DNA of 49,473 nt from Eggerthellaceae bacterium. Lineage in GTDB: Bacteria; Actinomycetota; Coriobacteriia; Coriobacteriales; Eggerthellaceae. Location: positions 1 through 49,473 of the forward strand of contig WRIR01000018.1 in the NCBI GenBank assembly GCA_009782605.1, given 5' to 3'. Of the stretch, positions 43,964 to 49,473 are shown piece by piece. The translations under genes were made by a program, and so were the position numbers. Every line of letters starts with the position of its first letter. The stretch's first letter is position 1. Below the pieces are notes generated by a model. It searched no databases. It saw nothing but the letters and a program-made list of their open reading frames with translations, and was not told the origin of the DNA.

Positions 43964-44266
43964 ATGGCTTCTTGCTGGGAGCTGCGCGGCTGCGACGAAG
44001 AGATGCAGTCGCGCTGCCCGCACAACATACCGGGCGAGGCCTGTCCCGCCGACTGCTTCTACACGGCCTGCGACCGCCCGACGCACCGTTTAGAGCAGGA
44101 CCTCGGCATCCTTCTCAACCCCGACCTCGACTACGAGGCGGCTGTCAAGCAGGTATGCCGGTTCTGCACCTTCTTCCTCACGCAGGGCCCGCGCCCCGGC
44201 CTCCGCTTTGCGGGAGACAGGCCCCCCGAAGTACGCGGGGGGAATCCGAACCGTTTTCTGCTATAA
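43964..44266 (+). CDS. Small Cys-rich protein of unknown function
   Basis: A 100-residue protein with ten cysteines in two groups: CWELRGC, SRCPHN and ACPADCFYTAC in the first 36 residues, and QVCRFCTFF later. The CWE...C...CP...C pattern resembles the two-CW domain family of anaerobes. Metal or Fe-S binding is likely but no function is known. GAGGCAAGG precedes the ATG. It follows nfu by 30 bp and may be cotranscribed. Confidence 0.65.
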   Translation: MASCWELRGCDEEMQSRCPHNIPGEACPADCFYTACDRPTHRLEQDLGILLNPDLDYEAAVKQVCRFCTFFLTQGPRPGLRFAGDRPPEVRGGNPNRFLL

Positions 44267-44267
44267 T
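44262..44267 (+). promoter_or_regulatory. Candidate -10 element inside the end of the Cys-rich gene
   Basis: A perfect TATAAT overlaps the stop codon of the preceding gene, 37 bases before the next start; no convincing -35. Confidence 0.35.
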
Positions 44268-44303
44268 GGGGCGGTCAAGTGAGGAAGCGGGAAGGAGGCC
44301 ACA

Positions 44304-44528
44304 ATGGTTACGACGACGCTTACCTGCCCTTCGTGCGGTGCGCACACCCTCGATGTTCGGGACTACGATTCCATGATGGTGCTGAAAGCCGACTCGGCGC
44401 TGTTCACCCTGTGCTGCCCGCACTGCTCGAAGGCCGTCTCCTCGATACGGGCCATACCCGACGAGCTAAAGGACGAGGTGCGCTTTGCCGCGATCGAACT
44501 TGACGCCGGCATGGGCCGCGATGCCTGA
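44304..44528 (+). CDS. Small zinc-ribbon protein of unknown function
   Basis: A 74-residue protein with two knuckles, CPSCGAHTLDVRDYD and LCCPHCSKAVSSI, forming a likely zinc ribbon, followed by a short helical tail. AAGGAGG precedes the ATG. I do not recognise a named family. A 15-bp tandem duplication (CCGCGATGCCTGAGG, 44516-44546) covers its stop codon. Confidence 0.6.
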   Translation: MVTTTLTCPSCGAHTLDVRDYDSMMVLKADSALFTLCCPHCSKAVSSIRAIPDELKDEVRFAAIELDAGMGRDA

Positions 44529-44570
44529 GGCCGCGATGCCTGAAGGACAAAGAAACAACAACGATGGGAT

Positions 44571-44594
44571 GCCGCTTCTGCACAGCGGCGTTTT
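44571..44594 (+). terminator. Hairpin with T-tract just before lgt
   Basis: GCCGCT (44571-44576) and AGCGGC (44584-44589) with loop TCTGCAC are followed by GTTTT. It ends the preceding small gene and lies only 16 bases before the lgt start, so lgt expression may need read-through or partial termination. Confidence 0.6.
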
Positions 44595-44609
44595 GCTATG
44601 GAGTGAGCG

Positions 44610-45440
44610 ATGCTGAATGACGTGTTCCAAAACCTTGATCCGATTATCGTGTCGATCGGGCCCTTTGTCCTGCGCTGGTACGGGCTTGCCTATGCCCTCG
44701 GGTTCCTCTGCTTCGCGCTGGTCGCCTACCGGCTTGCGAAGCGGTGGAAGATAGGGTTCGACTTCGACGCACTGCTGGTCGTATTCATATGTGTAATCGC
44801 GGGGGTCATCATCGGCGCCCGCGCCGGCTTCATCCTCTTTTACGGTGCCGGGTACTACTTCGAGCACCCGGAGGCGATCCTGGCGTTCTGGGAAGGGGGG
44901 ATGAGCTTCCATGGAGGCCTTGCCGGCGCACTGGCGGGAGGTCTTGTCGCGGCGAAGCTCACCGGCATCCCCTATCTGACGCTCGCCGACTTAGGGGTGA
45001 TAGGTGCGCCGCTTGGCCTGCTCTTCGGCCGGGTTGCGAACTTCATCAACGGGGAGCTATGGGGTGCGCCGACAGAAGCCTCTTGGGGCGTGGTCTTCGG
45101 CGGGCTTGCCGGCGCGGTGCCGCGCCACCCCACGCAGCTCTACGAGGCGCTCCTTGAGGGCATCGTCTTGTTCACCGTGCTCCTGCTGCTGTCGCGGAAG
45201 GCCCCTCCGCGTCCCCGCGGCACCTTCATCGGGGTCTTCCTTGTCCTGTACGGGGCCTTCCGCTTCATTATCGAGTTCGTCCGCGAGCCCGACCTCCAGC
45301 TGGGCTACCTCGCGGGCACCTGGTTCACCATGGGGCAGCTCTTGTCGGTGCCGATGATGGTGGCGGGCGCCCTGGTGCTGATATATGCAGTTCGGAAGAA
45401 GTTGCCCCAGCAAGGCCTTCCCGATACGCCGACAGGGTAA
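44610..45440 (+). CDS. lgt: Prolipoprotein diacylglyceryl transferase
   Basis: A 276-residue polytopic membrane enzyme that adds diacylglycerol to the lipobox cysteine of prolipoproteins, here likely including the two FAD reductases and the molybdoenzyme. The Lgt signature GRVANFINGELWG is intact, as are WEGGMSFHGGLAG and the essential Arg in FIIEFVREPD. GGAGTGAGCG precedes the ATG. Confidence 0.95.
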   Translation: MLNDVFQNLDPIIVSIGPFVLRWYGLAYALGFLCFALVAYRLAKRWKIGFDFDALLVVFICVIAGVIIGARAGFILFYGAGYYFEHPEAILAFWEGGMSFHGGLAGALAGGLVAAKLTGIPYLTLADLGVIGAPLGLLFGRVANFINGELWGAPTEASWGVVFGGLAGAVPRHPTQLYEALLEGIVLFTVLLLLSRKAPPRPRGTFIGVFLVLYGAFRFIIEFVREPDLQLGYLAGTWFTMGQLLSVPMMVAGALVLIYAVRKKLPQQGLPDTPTG

Positions 45441-45482
45441 TATGTCCTTTGTGGGAAAACGGACAGTGGGAAAGGAATTGCT

Positions 45483-45857
45483 ATGGATTTGAAGTTCTAT
45501 CGTTGTGGGAATTGCGGGAATGTCGCCTTCAAGCCCCTGAACAAGGGGCCGCTGATGATCTGCTGCGGTGAAAAGATGCAGGAGCTGGCCGAGAACACGA
45601 CCGATGCGGCCACCGAGAAGCACGTGCCGGTGGTGGCGGTCGACGGCGCTGTTGTGAGGGTCGAGGTCGGAAGTGTCGCCCATCCCATGGAGAAGGACCA
45701 CCTGATCGCCTTTATATGCCTTGAGACGAAGAAGGGCTACCAGTTCGTCGAGCTTGCCGCAGGCGACGAGCCTGTGGCCGAGTTCGCCTTGGCCGCAGAC
45801 GATGCGGTGGTCAAGGCCTACGAGTACTGCAACCTCCACGGTCTGTGGAGCTGCTAG
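45483..45857 (+). CDS. dfx: Desulfoferrodoxin (superoxide reductase, two-iron type)
   Basis: A 124-residue superoxide reductase. The N-terminal desulforedoxin domain has YRCGNCGN and ICCGEKM, four cysteines for a rubredoxin-like iron. The catalytic SOR domain has EKHVPVV (Glu and His), VAHPMEKDHLI (two His) and EYCNLHG (Cys and His), the complete His4Cys site. It reduces superoxide to peroxide without making oxygen, the typical defence of strict anaerobes. AAAGGAAT precedes the ATG. Confidence 0.95.
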   Translation: MDLKFYRCGNCGNVAFKPLNKGPLMICCGEKMQELAENTTDAATEKHVPVVAVDGAVVRVEVGSVAHPMEKDHLIAFICLETKKGYQFVELAAGDEPVAEFALAADDAVVKAYEYCNLHGLWSC

Positions 45858-45866
45858 GGCTGCCGA

Positions 45867-45897
45867 CCTGCGGGGAGCCTGCGGGGGCCTGCGGGAG
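45867..45897 (+). repeat. Three tandem CCTGCGGGG-type units
   Basis: CCTGCGGGGAG, CCTGCGGGGG and CCTGCGGGAG follow each other directly after the desulfoferrodoxin stop. Confidence 0.7.
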
Positions 45898-45954
45898 AAC
45901 GTAAATTCTCAAGGAAAACCGAAGACCTTGTGCTATCATAGGCAGGCTGTATTC

Positions 45955-45975
45955 GCCTTGGTCGGAAACCAAGGC
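45955..45975 (+). ncRNA. Candidate ribosomal protein L31 leader hairpin
   Basis: GCCTTGGT (45955-45962) pairs exactly with ACCAAGGC (45968-45975) around CGGAA, 16 bases before the rpmE start codon. Leader RNAs in front of rpmE are known in several phyla, including Coriobacteria, and are thought to bind L31 for autoregulation. Assignment to that motif needs a covariance search. Confidence 0.5.
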
Positions 45976-45991
45976 ATGAAATGGAGAGAAC

Positions 45992-46555
45992 ATGAGAAAA
46001 GGAATCCACCCGGATTATGTGGACTGCACGGTCAGGTGCAGCTGCGGGAATGCCTTCCAGACCCGCTCTACCAAGCCCGAGATGAAAATCGACATCTGCA
46101 ACGTCTGCCACCCCTTCTTCACGGGCCAGCAGAAGTTCATCGACACCGGCGGGCGCGTCCAGCGCTTCGCCGATCGCTTCGGCTCCGCAAAAGAGGCTGT
46201 CGCCGCCCGCGAAGCCGCCAAGAAGGCCGAGCGTGCCGCTGAGGTCGAGGCCGCCGAGGCCAAGAAGAAGGCCGAGCGCGAGGCCAAGGCTACGGAAAAG
46301 GCGAACCGCGCCGCCTCCTTTGCGGCAAAGGCCGAAAAGGCCTCCCGCAAGGCCGAGGCCGAAAGCGCGATGGAATCCGCCGCCGGCACCGAGGCTGTAA
46401 CGGACGGGGCCGTCACGGCCGCCGTCGAGGAAACCACCGGGGCTGCTGGGGAAGCCGCCGGGGAAGCCACCGCCGAGGCCGTTGCTGAACCTGCCGCCAC
46501 CGAGGCCGACGGGGCAGGGGAGGCCGCCGAAGAGGTCGCACCCGCCACCGACTAG
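45992..46555 (+). CDS. rpmE: 50S ribosomal protein L31 with long Ala/Glu/Lys-rich tail
   Basis: A 187-residue L31. The first about 68 residues are the normal protein: [18 protein letters not shown], then [20 protein letters not shown] and [11 protein letters not shown], with Cys residues of a zinc site (C+ type). The remaining 119 residues are a low-complexity tail, first Lys/Glu/Ala helix-like ([20 protein letters not shown]), then Ala/Glu/Gly-rich. L31 is usually 65-90 residues. GGAGAG precedes the ATG. Confidence 0.93.
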   Translation: MRKGIHPDYVDCTVRCSCGNAFQTRSTKPEMKIDICNVCHPFFTGQQKFIDTGGRVQRFADRFGSAKEAVAAREAAKKAERAAEVEAAEAKKKAEREAKATEKANRAASFAAKAEKASRKAEAESAMESAAGTEAVTDGAVTAAVEETTGAAGEAAGEATAEAVAEPAATEADGAGEAAEEVAPATD

Positions 46556-46584
46556 CATTTTCGACATACGCACGAACCAAAGGA

Positions 46585-46619
46585 AAATCAGGGGCCGCGC
46601 CGGTCCCTGATTTGTTTAT
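46585..46619 (+). terminator. Terminator after rpmE
   Basis: AAATCAGGG (46585-46593) pairs exactly with CCCTGATTT (46605-46613) across 11 bases, followed by GTTTAT. Confidence 0.7.
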
Positions 46620-46683
46620 CTGCTATGATTGTAGCCGCATCCTTGACGGACAGGGAGTCTTTTGGAAAACGGCTGAAGCGCAC

Positions 46684-47079
46684 ATGAAGAAGCTACTGGC
46701 CCAGATAATGAAGTTCAGCGTGGTGGGAGTAATCGCGTTCCTCATCGATTACGGCCTGATGATCCTTTTGACCGAAGTCTTCCATGTCGACTACCTGGTC
46801 AGCGCGACAGTCTCCTTCACCGTTGCGGTCGTCTTCAACTACCTGGCCTCGATGCGCTACGTGTTCAAGCACAAGGAAGGCTTGAGCCGGAAGCGGGAGT
46901 TCATCATCTTCGTCGTGCTCTCGGTGATCGGCCTGGGCCTAAACGACCTGTTCATGTGGATCGGCGTCAGCCTCTTCGGCATAGACTACCGGATCACCAA
47001 GATAGCCGCGACCTTCATAGTAACGATCTGGAACTTCACAACCCGTAAAATCTTCCTCGACGCCACCGACCAAAAATAG
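46684..47079 (+). CDS. GtrA-like membrane protein
   Basis: A 131-residue protein with four hydrophobic helices and the GtrA signature KFSVVGVIAFLIDYGLM near the start, then VSFTVAVVFNYLASMRYVF and NFTTRKIFLD at the end. GtrA-like proteins help move lipid-linked sugars across the membrane. The ATG at 46684 begins the family sequence, though its ribosome binding site is weak; the frame is open from 46612. A TATGAT at about 46624 could be a -10 element. A glycosyltransferase gene lies about 1 kb downstream. Confidence 0.85.
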   Translation: MKKLLAQIMKFSVVGVIAFLIDYGLMILLTEVFHVDYLVSATVSFTVAVVFNYLASMRYVFKHKEGLSRKREFIIFVVLSVIGLGLNDLFMWIGVSLFGIDYRITKIAATFIVTIWNFTTRKIFLDATDQK

Positions 47080-47099
47080 CCCAAGCCTATTGTCTGGCT

Positions 47100-47534
47100 T
47101 TAGCGCAGCGTCTCTCCGTCGAGCTCAAGGTCTAGCAGGTTGCCGTCGAGGTCGTACCAAAGCCTGTATTCGCCTCTTACCCTGTCACCGACTTCGTTCT
47201 TGTACCAGACGGTTCCCGTCTCGAAATATTGCGAGTCCCTTTTTTGCGGCTCGGATGCCGTTGCCGGGAACTCGACCGTTTCGGGGTCTGGGAAATAGCG
47301 CTGTGCCTCCGACCGTGCCTTTGCCGCCGCTGTTGCTGCCTCCGGGTCAGGTGTTGCACCCTGCGTTGCATCGCCCTGCGCCGCATCATCCTGTGCATCC
47401 TGCGCCGCGTCGCCCGGTGCTATACCGTCCTGCGTTATGTCGTTTCGCCCCGGTTCGGCCTGATCGGCCTCGCTGCATCCAACAAGTGACAGGCAGAGCA
47501 CCAGTGCCACTCCTGCCAATGCCAATCCCTTCAT
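47100..47534 (-). CDS. Small lipoprotein of unknown function
   Basis: A 144-residue protein with a lipoprotein signal (hydrophobic residues 3-18, lipobox LVGC, Cys20), an Asp/Gln/Ala-rich linker with short repeats (AAQDAQDDAAQGDATQGA), and a C-terminal domain of about 65 residues ending in RLWYDLDGNLLDLELDGET, which suggests a small beta domain. AGGTGG precedes the ATG. I recognise no family. It converges on the GtrA-like gene. Confidence 0.65.
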   Translation of the reverse strand: MKGLALAGVALVLCLSLVGCSEADQAEPGRNDITQDGIAPGDAAQDAQDDAAQGDATQGATPDPEAATAAAKARSEAQRYFPDPETVEFPATASEPQKRDSQYFETGTVWYKNEVGDRVRGEYRLWYDLDGNLLDLELDGETLR

Positions 47535-47739
47535 ATCCACCTCTTTCTCCTGTCCTGTTTCCCCGTCAGTAGAGCCAGGTAGAATAATATACCATTTTCT
47601 TGCCCATCTGCCGCTCGTTTTTACACCGGTTGCCCCCGTGTTACCGCCCATCCCAAGCGTTATATGCCGGCGGTTTGCCGCCACGATATTCGGGTCTCAA
47701 CAAAAAGGCCACCGCACAAAGCGATGACCTGGTGTTTCA

Positions 47740-47814
47740 TGGAGCCAGTGATAGGATTCGAACCTACAACCCACAGTTTACAAAACTGTTGCGCTGCCAT
47801 TGCGCCACACTGGC
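47740..47814 (-). tRNA. tRNA-Thr (anticodon UGU)
   Basis: On the minus strand the sequence folds into a full cloverleaf: acceptor GCCAGTG/CACTGGC, D arm, anticodon stem ACAGT/ACTGT with loop TTTGTAA (anticodon TGT), variable loop, and T arm with GGTTCGAATCC. The discriminator is T and CCA is encoded (47740-47742). Confidence 0.93.
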
Positions 47815-47925
47815 CTGTGAGAAGAGCATTATACCCTAAGGAACAACCACAGGTGAACCATGGGCGAACAAAACAAAATTGGAAACAATTTGGTGTAAAT
47901 GCACGACAAGGGCGCAGGAAAGGTC

Positions 47926-47931
47926 TATAAT
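47926..47931 (+). promoter_or_regulatory. Candidate -10 element of the glycosyltransferase gene
   Basis: TATAAT, with a poor CGACAA-like -35 about 17 bases upstream. Transcription from here would give a leader of about 125 bases. Confidence 0.4.
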
Positions 47932-48000
47932 TCCTCGAAAGCAAGAACAGGGTTGATGTTTTGATGCGTGTTGGTAGATTGTTCGTATAGGTTGTCGATG

Positions 48001-48018
48001 AAGCGCTTCGGCGCTTTT
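48001..48018 (+). terminator. UUCG-loop hairpin with T-tract in the glycosyltransferase leader
   Basis: AAGCGC (48001-48006), tetraloop TTCG and GCGCTT (48011-48016) run into TTTT. It lies between the candidate promoter and the start codon, so it could act as an attenuator, or end upstream transcription. Confidence 0.55.
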
Positions 48019-48064
48019 AATGTGCCCTGTGTGATGGTAGCGGAACCAAAGGAGCTTGTTTGCC

Positions 48065-49381
48065 GTGTTTGACCAGTTTTTCTCACAGATATCCTTCGTC
48101 GATGTCTTCAATTTCTGTGTCTTTATCACCTTTAGCATCTGCTATACCTATCAGATATTCTACGTGTTCGTCGTCTTGACACGGCGGCCCCCCGAGCGTC
48201 GTGCCCAGAAGAACCACCGGTATGCGGTCATAATCTCGGCACGCAACGAGAGCGCTGTCATCTCCGACCTCGTCCACAGCATCAAGGTGCAGAACTACCC
48301 CCAGGAGCTCATCGACGTCTTCGTCATTGCTGACAACTGCACGGACAACACGGCCGAGGTTGCCCGCAACGCCGGGGCTATCGTGTTCACACGCACCAAC
48401 GACAAGGAGATAGGGAAGGGCTACGCCCTCGACTACGGCTATACCTGCATCAAGGAGCGCTACCGCGAGAAGGACTACGAGGCCTTCTTCGTCTTCGATG
48501 CCGACAACGTGCTCGACGTGAACTACTTCCGCGAGATGAACGCGACCTTCGACTGCGGCGCACAGGCTTCGACGAGCTACCGGAATTCCAAGAACTACGC
48601 CTCGAACTGGATTTCGGCGGGTTATGCGGTCTGGTTCCTGCGCGAGGCCAAGTACCTCAACCAGGCGCGCGTGACCCTGAACACGAGCTGCGCCATCTCC
48701 GGCACCGGCTTCTTCATCGCTGCGGACATTCTGGAAAGGCACGGCGGGTGGAAGTGGCACCTGCTCACCGAGGACATCGAGTTCTCCGCGTACAACATCC
48801 TCGAAGGCGTGCGCATCAGCTATACCCCGACGGCCGTGCTCTACGACGAGCAGCCGATCACCTTCAAGGACTCCTGGAACCAGCGCTTCCGCTGGGCGAA
48901 GGGTTTCTACCAGGTGTTCTTGCGCTATGCCGGGAAACTCGTAAAAGGCGCCCTCACCAACCCGAAGGGCAAGCGCTTCGCGTGCTACGACATGCTCATG
49001 ACGATTTCCCCGGGCATGCTCCTGACCATCGTCTCGGTCACCTTCAACGCGATCATCCTGGCCCTCGCTGCGGCCGGCCTGATGTCGCCGGGCATCATGA
49101 TCGCCTCGTCGGTGTCGTCGATCTTCTTCTGCATATTCAACTACCTCGTGTTCATGTTCGTCTTCGGCGCACTGACGACCTTTACGGAATGGGACAACAT
49201 GCATGCCCCGGCCGGGAAGAAGGTCCTGTACATGTTCACGTTCCCGCTGTTCATGCTGACCTACGTGCCGATTGCGCTCCTTGCGATCTTCAAGAAGGTC
49301 GAATGGAAGCCGATCTCGCACACGATATCGGTCAACGTCGCGGAATACTCAGACGCGCACGACAAGAAGGAGCGCATCTAG
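48065..49381 (+). CDS. Family 2 membrane glycosyltransferase
   Basis: A 438-residue processive-type GT2 enzyme. One N-terminal helix is followed by the GT-A domain (VIISARNESAVISDLVHSIK; VFDADNVL as the metal-binding DxD; LLTEDIEFS as the acceptor/base motif; QRFRWAKGFYQ, the QxxRW motif of processive enzymes) and about four C-terminal helices. This set is typical of N-acetylglucosaminyltransferase- or cellulose-synthase-like enzymes. The GTG at 48065 has AAGGAG upstream at 10 bases; the TTG at 48056 is too close to it. The polymer made is unknown. Confidence 0.88.
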   Translation: MFDQFFSQISFVDVFNFCVFITFSICYTYQIFYVFVVLTRRPPERRAQKNHRYAVIISARNESAVISDLVHSIKVQNYPQELIDVFVIADNCTDNTAEVARNAGAIVFTRTNDKEIGKGYALDYGYTCIKERYREKDYEAFFVFDADNVLDVNYFREMNATFDCGAQASTSYRNSKNYASNWISAGYAVWFLREAKYLNQARVTLNTSCAISGTGFFIAADILERHGGWKWHLLTEDIEFSAYNILEGVRISYTPTAVLYDEQPITFKDSWNQRFRWAKGFYQVFLRYAGKLVKGALTNPKGKRFACYDMLMTISPGMLLTIVSVTFNAIILALAAAGLMSPGIMIASSVSSIFFCIFNYLVFMFVFGALTTFTEWDNMHAPAGKKVLYMFTFPLFMLTYVPIALLAIFKKVEWKPISHTISVNVAEYSDAHDKKERI

Positions 49382-49398
49382 CCCCCTTCCACCCCGTG

Positions 49399-49412
49399 CC
49401 CCCCCCCCCCCC
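49399..49412 (+). repeat. C14 homopolymer tract
   Basis: Fourteen consecutive C residues lie 18 bases after the glycosyltransferase stop, in a very C-rich stretch that runs to about 49440 and pairs partly with GGGGGAGGGG (49447-49456). Confidence 0.85.
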
Positions 49413-49473
49413 GCCCGCCCTCCCCACCCTCCCCCCTCCCATACGCGGGGGAGGGGCCCGCATGACACGGTGG

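Overview
The window looks like chromosomal DNA of a strict anaerobe of the class Coriobacteriia, most likely family Eggerthellaceae (relatives of Eggerthella, Gordonibacter, Adlercreutzia, Slackia); the genus cannot be fixed from sequence reading alone. The signs are high-GC coding DNA, several Tat-exported FAD reductases and molybdopterin reductases, a LuxR regulator with a polytopic membrane domain, an [FeFe]-hydrogenase, a superoxide reductase (desulfoferrodoxin), and housekeeping proteins carrying long Ala/Pro/Glu-rich tails.

Left part (1-19.4 kb), accessory and respiratory. It starts with a 5'-truncated DUF6273 fragment and a membrane-anchored rhodanese-like protein, then an AAA ATPase divergent from a LysR regulator. 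The LysR gene precedes a Tat lipoprotein FAD reductase. Next come a pirin, a fused DNA glycosylase/NAD(P)H-hydrate epimerase, and a DUF1697 protein. A membrane LuxR regulator is divergent from a second Tat FAD reductase. A DMSO-reductase-type operon (A-B-C-TorD chaperone, minus strand) is separated from a divergent [FeFe]-hydrogenase/rubredoxin fusion by about 630 bp holding two perfect palindromes.

Middle part (19.5-32.3 kb). A histidine operon runs hisZG(fused)-hisD-hisC-hisB-hisA-hisF-hisI. hisH, hisE and a histidinol-phosphatase are absent; a 28-bp-armed inverted repeat sits between hisB and hisA. A second molybdoenzyme operon follows on the minus strand: a Tat lipoprotein catalytic subunit, an Fe-S subunit, a TorD-like chaperone and an FdhD-like protein lacking the usual CxxC. 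It has no membrane anchor subunit.

Right part (32.3-49.4 kb), mostly housekeeping on the plus strand: transaldolase, rho, a divergent methionyl-tRNA synthetase, a SipW-type secreted Cys/His-repeat protein, rpsB-tsf-murA, an LCP-like protein, nfu, two small Cys proteins, lgt, desulfoferrodoxin, rpmE with a leader hairpin, a GtrA-like protein, a small lipoprotein and tRNA-Thr(UGU) (both minus strand), and a family 2 glycosyltransferase followed by a C14 tract.

The electron-transfer genes suggest anaerobic respiration with several terminal reductases, each paired with its own regulator or chaperone. No CRISPR array, rRNA, prophage or transposase gene was seen. The strongest leads for novelty are the glycosylase/epimerase fusion, the CxxC-less FdhD in an anchorless molybdoenzyme operon, the hydrogenase/rubredoxin fusion, and the possible hypervariable C-terminus of the DUF6273 fragment.
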